Source: Rutpela maculata
Lineage: Eukaryota > Arthropoda > Insecta > Coleoptera > Cerambycidae
DNA: 64,000 nucleotides
Reading direction: 5' to 3'
NCBI GenBank assembly: GCA_936432065.2
Contig: OW386285.2
Location: 38,309,920-38,373,919, forward strand
The notes under the pieces are model-generated. The model saw nothing but the letters and a program-made list of their open reading frames with translations, did not search any database and was not told where the DNA came from. Positions within the stretch are counted from its first letter, which is position 1; each line of letters starts with the position of its first letter. The position numbers were made by a program, and so were the translations under genes. Shown in pieces: positions 58,906-64,000 of this stretch.

Positions 58906-59833
58906 CAGGGTGATTCACCGTAAATGTCCCCCCCCTCTAACTTGGTTATTTCTAGACCGATTCGAGAGTTTCAAAAATCAGATTAAGTAATTTTCTAGCA
59001 AGTTTTTATGAGTCATATTGAGAAAATAATGACGTTTAAATCTCACCATATACAGGGTGTTACTTGATTTTTTGTAATGGAATACCCTGTATCTAACTCG
59101 AGAATCGCAATCCTCATTTTTCTCTGATTTCAAAAATATAAAATTTCACATGGCTATCTTCTATAGTTTTTCTAATATTTACAAGAACGTCGATAAATTA
59201 TAAATTACAAACTGATCAGAAAATTTTAAGTAGGCCTTGAAAACGATGAAGCATTTTTCAATTATTTTAATTGCCTCTACTTTTCCGGCCAGCTCTACGA
59301 CATCCATGGCGCATAGCGCCGCAGATAAATGGCCGAGTCCGGAGTGTAATGCCAGAAAGGCACTTTTCGTAAATATTGATGAAAATAAAATTAATTTCAT
59401 TTGATGAATCAACAAAGAATAGAATTAATTTGAACACAAAACAAGAAATTTATTGAAGGAAAGCAACAGAAATATTACAATAACTGTTCTATGTCTCTCT
59501 ACCGTCATTATTTACACACCAGTTCATTCTTTTATTAAAATCTCTGGAGATATTTTCCAAAATATTGCTCGTATTGATGAGATCAATTACTTCAATGATT
59601 ATATTTTTGAAATCTTGGAAAAATGAGGATTGTGATTCTTGAGTTAGATACAGGGTGTTCCGTTTAAAAAAATCAAGTAACACCCTGTATATTGGTAGAT
59701 TTGGACGTCATTATTTTCTCAATATAACGTGAAAAACCTTGCTAGAAAATGATTTAATCTTGTTTTTGAAATTCTCGAATCGGTCCAGAAATACCCAAGT
59801 TAGAAGGGGGGACATTTATGGTGAATCACCCTG
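58906..59833. mobile_element. Tc1/mariner-like foldback element inside element D
   Basis: The ends CAGGGTGATTCACCGTAAAT and inverted CAGGGTGATTCACCATAAAT are each next to TA (58904-58905 and 59834-59835). The arms are about 230 bp and include a second CAGGGTGTTACTTGATTTTT pair. The centre has minus-strand frames at 59179-59415 and 59489-59683; the latter (LENISRDFNKRMNWCVNN and DGRET) resembles the end of a mariner-type transposase. Confidence 0.75.
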
Positions 59834-59875
59834 TACATTATGGACGTATAATAAAAGTAATAGCTATTTATGTAA

Positions 59876-59985
59876 CCAGTTACGAAAGACATTATTTTGT
59901 GTAACGAGTGGAATTTGCGGGACGAGCGAAGCGAGATCCCGCAAAATAAAACAAGTTACACAAGATTGTCTTTCGAAACGTGAAT
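59876..59985. repeat. 110-bp hairpin with GCGAAGCGAG loop
   Basis: GTTACGAAAGACATTATTTT pairs with GATTGTCTTTCGAAACG, and TTTGCGGGACGAGC pairs with GATCCCGCAAA. It is GC-rich at the centre. It sits just ahead of the element D gene. Confidence 0.7.
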
Positions 59986-60102
59986 TTGAATTGTCTAAAA
60001 ACCCTTAAAACATAAATGAAATAGATGTATTTAAAGATCTTAAAAATTAAATAATCTTTTTCATAGTTACCTTTGTTGCTATCACATATTATAATTTTAG
60101 CT

Positions 60103-61527
60103 ATGAGTAGCACCATAAAAGTTCATGATGAAAAAGTAGCTGTTGACTCTGTGTTATTATTTCAGCGGCATTTGACGATAAAATCGAAAAATGTTTTGAA
60201 TATGAATTGGCTCCCTACCCGTTGTCCTTATTCGATGAGCTTGGAATGCGAAAATCACAAAAATCAGCCATTTACGATTGTTTTAAAAAAGTAAACATTG
60301 ATATTGACAACGTAAATGCTACATATACTATCGATGGAGGATATTTATTGCACCGTGTGGTCTGGGATCGAGAAGACACATTCAGCAACATCTCAGATAA
60401 ATATGTTCAGAATATACGCAGACATTTTGGTCAGAGAGTAACCGTAGATGGTTATACCGATTCCAAAAACATCGGCATGTTCTGATATTCTCTTTGACCA
60501 ATTTATGACAGTCCCAACTAGTCAACAACAATTTCTGTCAAACATTCATAATAAGTCTCGGTTGATTACAATGCTAAAAGAAAAATTTACCACTGAACAT
60601 ATTTTAGTCAAGCAAGCTGACAATGACGCTGATGTACTCATTATAGAAACTGCAGTAAATCAATTCAATCCAACTGATGTCAATGTTGTTGTTGGTGAAG
60701 ATGTTGATCTGTTGGTATTACTTACCGCTCGAACTCCAATTGAAAATACCATTTATTTTTTAAAACCAGGCAAGGCTCAACAACCATCGGAAATATTTTC
60801 AAATATGAGTTTATCGGCTTATCCTAAATGTAAAAATCATATTCTATTTTTACATGCTATGACTGGCTGTGATACAACATCAGCAATGTTCCGGAATAGT
60901 AAAACAACAGTTTTCAAATTGTTTGAAAAACAAGATTTAATTACAAGTGCAAAAGCTTTTGAAGATATGAACTCTGCTCCAGAAACTCTAATCACCAACG
61001 GAATTCGCTTTCTTCTTTCTGTATATGGAGTTCCAAAAAAAATTACTTCCATAGATAAGTTACGTTACGTATCTTTTGCAAAACATACACGTAATAAAAA
61101 AAGGGTTCAATTAGCTTATCTTCCTCCAACCTCGGCTTCTGCTCATCAACATTTTTATTGAGTATATTACCAGGTTCAAGTGTGGCTTGGTAATCAACTG
61201 GACCCAGAAGAATGGGGTTGGAAGCTAATTAATAATGTATTGGAACCAATCCACACTCTACTTCCACCGGCACCAGAAAAGCTCCTTAATACTATTTTTT
61301 ACAACTGCGGCTGAAAAAAAGTAGGCTTACTTTGTTCACCAGCCTGCACCAGCTGTCAAGGCCAGTCGTGTTTAAATATTGAATCTCCAACAGAAGATGA
61401 TCCTTACATCAACGACAAAACAACTGATGTATCGCTGTTTGAACAATTTACGTCAACTCAGAAAGATGAAGATGAAGAAGAAGAAGGTGGGGGAAGAGAA
61501 GAAGAAGAAGACCTAATATTATATTAA
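60103..61527 (+). pseudogene. nuclease-type transposon protein with FEN/XPG-like acidic motifs (element D), nearly full C-terminal half
   Basis: An ATG at 60103 gives MSSTIKVHDEKVAVDSVLLF; a shift near 60165 leads to FDDKIEKCFEYELAPYPLSL, FDELGMRKSQKSAIYDCFKK, YTIDGGYLLHRVVWDREDTF and VTVDGYTDSKN. A second shift near 60470 continues with HILVKQADNDADVLIIETAV, VVVGEDVDLLVLLTAR, ILFLHAMTGCDTTSAMF and TNGIRFLLSVYGVPKK. After an in-frame stop at 61159 the same frame gives VQVWLGNQLDPEEWGWKLI, APEKLLN, another stop, VGLLCSPACTSCQGQSC and a Glu-rich end (EDEEEEGGGREEEED). The acids in IDGG, DGY, NDAD, GEDVD and GCDTT fit the FEN/XPG pattern. Only two stops and two shifts break it. Activity as nuclease or transposase is inference. 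Confidence 0.75.
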
Positions 61528-62402
61528 ACTTCAATAAAAAGACCGTGGAGTACAGTACACTACCTCATAGGTGGCGTGGAAACGTATGCATATTATGGAG
61601 AATATAACTTTAGAATGGCTTTTTCTCAAAAAAGGTGAATTTTAGGAAAAAAAAGTGTAAAAACCATTCTTGTAGAAAATTGAAAGATCTACAACTTTTG
61701 TCTAAGCTATTTTTATCATAAAATTAACCGTTTCGCTAAAAAATCCAAAAAACCCATTTTTGCGAACTTTGACATCGCATAAAATTTTTTGCACACACGG
61801 GATCAATGAGGACTTTTCACGACTTCATTATAATGGTATCCCTAACGTTCATGTAAATTTTCAGCTTCTTGGGAATTCACGCAAGGGTACCTCTATTTTT
61901 AGGGCTAACTTGACCGGTCTATCAATAAAACTCTGTACCGACTTTGGCATTATTCTTTCAGGTTACATTTTCTAGAGCGTCTGCTCTTTATATTTGACAG
62001 TTTGCCGATCTTTTTGAAAAATATTTATGATCTACATACATAAAAAGACCTTTGATCTGAACCCAGGTTTATACATGTACCTCATGAGGTAAGAAACGTC
62101 GGAATTTTGGGCGTCGCGACGGGCGTCTGCTCTACGTGTGCGTGCAGATACTGACGTCTGCCACACAAAATAAAAATTGTAATGGTTTTCCCAGTGAATT
62201 GTCACGTTTTTAAGCATGTACCCAATAAGGTAACTTTAGCGATTTTTTTCGCCTTTTTGACAAGCTGTAATAATGAGGAGTTGGCCATTGAGTCCCGGTA
62301 GACGGTCGGTTTTTTGCTACATATATGTGGTACTTTTACTACAAAAACTCAAACCTTTTGTACCCGATGAGGTAACTTATTTGCCTCTTGGCCATAGGTC
62401 TA

Positions 62403-63367
62403 ACAGTTTATTATAGGTTGTTTATTTATTATAGTTAGACGCAATACGATTGGTTGAAAACAGTTCGTGATTGATCATCTGACTACGTTAGATAAAGCTC
62501 ATTGGCGGTGATTAGTTTGTAACTTCTTGCTGGAACAGACCTTATACGGCTAGCGGCTCGCTAGGCAAAGGTAGTAAGAATTCCAACATCGCGTGTGCCA
62601 GCTGGCTGAAATGAAATAACTGAGAGCTGGGATACTCCGCTAACGGACGAGTTTACAGCACTGTGTTGTCATATCTCTCGCGCTACGTGAATGTACATGC
62701 CTAATAGACAATTACACGCACGGTATAAACTATAGGTTCCTTTGCAGTTGATATCTATCCTTGTAAAGTTGACTACACAATTGATATGCGTGTAAAAAAT
62801 ATATCGGCGCCTTTAAAGGTGCGGTGAAGATCAAAGTCGCCGGCATTTTTTACACGCATAAGAACTGTGTAGTCAACACTAACAACCCATTGAAGCCACT
62901 GTTTGTCTTTAAAACATTCTGCCATTATACTAAACTCAGCTGGATTCAATTCGTTACGTAAACGGCCGACAGTACGGACGCATTTTTTAGCTATTTTGAC
63001 TTGTTTTCACGTGAATTTCTCAAACTTCTCGATTTCTGATGTAGTTTACACCTATTTATCTATCTCTCCTAACGTTTAGATAACTTTGCATATAAATAAT
63101 CGGTTTATTGTGTTTCAATGTGTGTTATTTTATAATAACTGTTAAAGATTTCTAGTTATTTACGAAAAACCGTTTTACCCCCCCCATTCTCACCCCCATA
63201 AAAATCCTCTTACAAAGAGTTGGGTGGTAAACTGTTTTATCTATTCTTTGATGGCTAATTAACATTTCTGGCAAATTTCAAAATGGAACAATTTTTCCTA
63301 ATTAAAGCGCTATTTTTATTTTACTACATGTAAAACGAAATACTTCATATTTCCCATTTATTTTTAG
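62403..63367. other. intron 5, last part
   Basis: No gene. A hairpin at 62768-62876 pairs GTTGACTACACAATTGATATGCG with its inverse around a GC-rich loop (TATCGGCGCC). The exon 6 acceptor is CCCATTTATTTTTAG at 63367. Confidence 0.5.
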
Positions 63368-63700
63368 ACTACATACAGTAAGACAAGTTCTACAGTGTTG
63401 ACTGCCACAACGAATACTATGGGTCGTAAATCTGCCTCAAGTCCCAGCTTGGCAATGAAAAAGAAAATGAAGTCAAACAGTGCCTCAAGAATACCAACCA
63501 CCCCAACCGATGGCGGGAGACCCGGTTCAACTAAACTTCTTACTAAATTTAATGGTGGAGTTAAAACGAAATCTCCACAAGTAGACGACGAAAGAAATAT
63601 ATGTAGTAAACCAAAAAAGGTTTCTAATTTGTATGCTCACATCAAATCTACGATTCCAAAAGCTAGTCCTTTAGGAAGTTATGTTAGTAAGAAAAGTTGA
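63368..63700 (+). CDS. host gene exon 6 (last): basic Ser/Thr-rich C-terminus with two SxIP motifs, residues 330-439
   Basis: After TTTATTTTTAG the frame continues TTYSKTSSTVLTATTN and MGRKSASSPSLAMKKKMK, then SNSASRIPTTPTDGGRPG. It ends NLYAHIKSTIPKASPLGSY, VSKKS and TGA at 63698-63700. SRIP (residues 369-372) and STIP (423-426) are SxIP motifs in a Ser/Pro/basic setting, which is how EB1-family proteins recognise microtubule plus-end partners. So this protein may be a +TIP; insect EB1 partners such as Sentin or Kebab are candidates to compare, but I cannot claim homology. The phase fits exon 5 exactly. Confidence 0.75.
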   Translation, partial: TTYSKTSSTVLTATTNTMGRKSASSPSLAMKKKMKSNSASRIPTTPTDGGRPGSTKLLTKFNGGVKTKSPQVDDERNICSKPKKVSNLYAHIKSTIPKASPLGSYVSKKS

Positions 63701-64000
63701 AAATTGTCTGTTAGATATATTGTTCTTACATTTTCTATAATTATTTATTCGTGCAATTGATGTTTCCTTATGTAGCCAATGTTCTGCAAATTATTGAAAG
63801 AAAGGATTAACTGGAATTTTTAATTATTTTTTTGAGTATTAAATAATGTCTCACTCCTAAATATACAGAGTGTGTTATTTAATATCGTAACAGCCTGTTA
63901 GTGGGGAACGGTTTTAAGATCTTTTTCTGACTTAGTCATTTTGAAAAATTCAAAAAAATTCATGTTTTTCATTTTTTATTGGCAAAGTGCATAGCATATT
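63701..64000 (+). other. 3-prime UTR and downstream sequence
   Basis: The only polyadenylation-like signal nearby is ATTAAA at 63838-63843, about 140 bases after the stop; no AATAAA is seen. ACAGAGTGTGTTATTTAATA at about 63865 may be the end of another MITE that runs out of the window. Confidence 0.4.

Larger units (their letters stand above)
58555..61921. mobile_element. element D: 3.4-kb nuclease-type DNA transposon inside element C, TCA target duplication
   Basis: The left end TACTCCGGTCAAAATAGA and the inverted right end TAGACCGGTCAAGTTAGC are flanked by TCA at 58552-58554 and 61922-61924. TIRs match over about 330 bp (GGGAATTCACGCAAGGG, AATTTTCAGCTTCTTGG, GGTATCCCTA blocks). The target sequence in element C is intact on both sides (CTACTCA / ATAAAAC). 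The element carries one recognisable gene on the + strand and a Tc1/mariner-like foldback at 58906-59833. Confidence 0.85.
53972..62402. mobile_element. element C: 8.4-kb nested nuclease-type DNA transposon, ACA target duplication
   Basis: The left end TAGATCTACGGCCAAGAGGC and the inverted right end TAGACCTATGGCCAAGAGGC are flanked by ACA at 53969-53971 and 62403-62405. The TIRs match over about 470 bp (GTTACCTCATCGGGTAC, GTCAGTATTTGAACGC / inverse, CATGTACCTCATGAGGTAAG). Further inside, 54440-54900 and 58110-58555 are inverted too, because both ends carry the gene's 3-prime part. Elements D and E3 are inserted in it. Removing both leaves about 3.5 kb. Confidence 0.85.

Overview
The window looks like repeat-saturated, AT-rich nuclear DNA of an arthropod, most likely an insect. 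The grounds are a spliced host gene with long introns, Jockey-like LINE fragments, Tc1/mariner-type foldback elements, Crypton-like tyrosine recombinase relics and 5S rRNA-derived sequences. I cannot name the species. There is no bacterial gene organisation, and nearly every open frame is either an exon of one host gene or a decayed piece of a transposable element (TE).

The host gene is on the + strand. I rebuilt it by hand as six exons from 14324 to 63700 (14324-14413, 23243-23512, 30930-31204, 36614-36728, 44244-44480, 63368-63700). All junctions are GT-AG, all phases agree, there is no internal stop, and the product is 439 residues. I do not recognise the family. The last exon is basic and Ser/Thr-rich and carries two SxIP motifs (SRIP and STIP), the hallmark of EB1-binding microtubule plus-end proteins. 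Introns are about 5.4 to 18.9 kb and consist almost wholly of TEs.

Region by region: 1-2500 holds a Jockey-like LINE tail split by a 1.37 kb long-TIR Tc1/mariner relic. 3.2-8.1 kb holds a Crypton N-terminal relic and several foldback elements. 8.9-10.6 kb is a deleted nuclease-type transposon (element A). 13.2-13.7 kb is a nearly perfect 223-bp-arm hairpin just upstream of the host start codon. Intron 1 (14.4-23.2 kb) holds a diverged repeat family ('family C'), a 2.7 kb foldback, a composite inverted element, a small PIF-like MITE and copies of a roughly 0.7 kb 'family A'. Intron 2 (23.5-30.9 kb) holds more of families A and C. Intron 3 (31.2-36.6 kb) holds element B, inserted in a tandem repeat, and a Jockey reverse transcriptase piece. 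Intron 4 (36.7-44.2 kb) holds deleted element E, a 5S-derived sequence and a Crypton tyrosine recombinase pseudogene. Intron 5 (44.5-63.4 kb) holds many hairpins, a second 5S-derived sequence and an 8.4 kb nested transposon (element C) with element D inside it.

The most interesting signal is a set of five DNA transposons (A, B, C, D, E) that encode pieces of one protein type. It has an N-terminal Cys/His (putative zinc) region, a middle region, a FEN/XPG (PIN-superfamily)-like acidic domain with DGG, DxD and GCDxT motifs, then a Cys-rich and/or very acidic tail. Three of them (B, C, D) have TIRs beginning with TA and flanked by 3-bp direct repeats (TGA, ACA, TCA). B and C are palindromised, with the gene's 3-prime half at both ends. 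The 3-bp duplication and XPG-like domain recall the Academ superfamily, but that assignment is inference.
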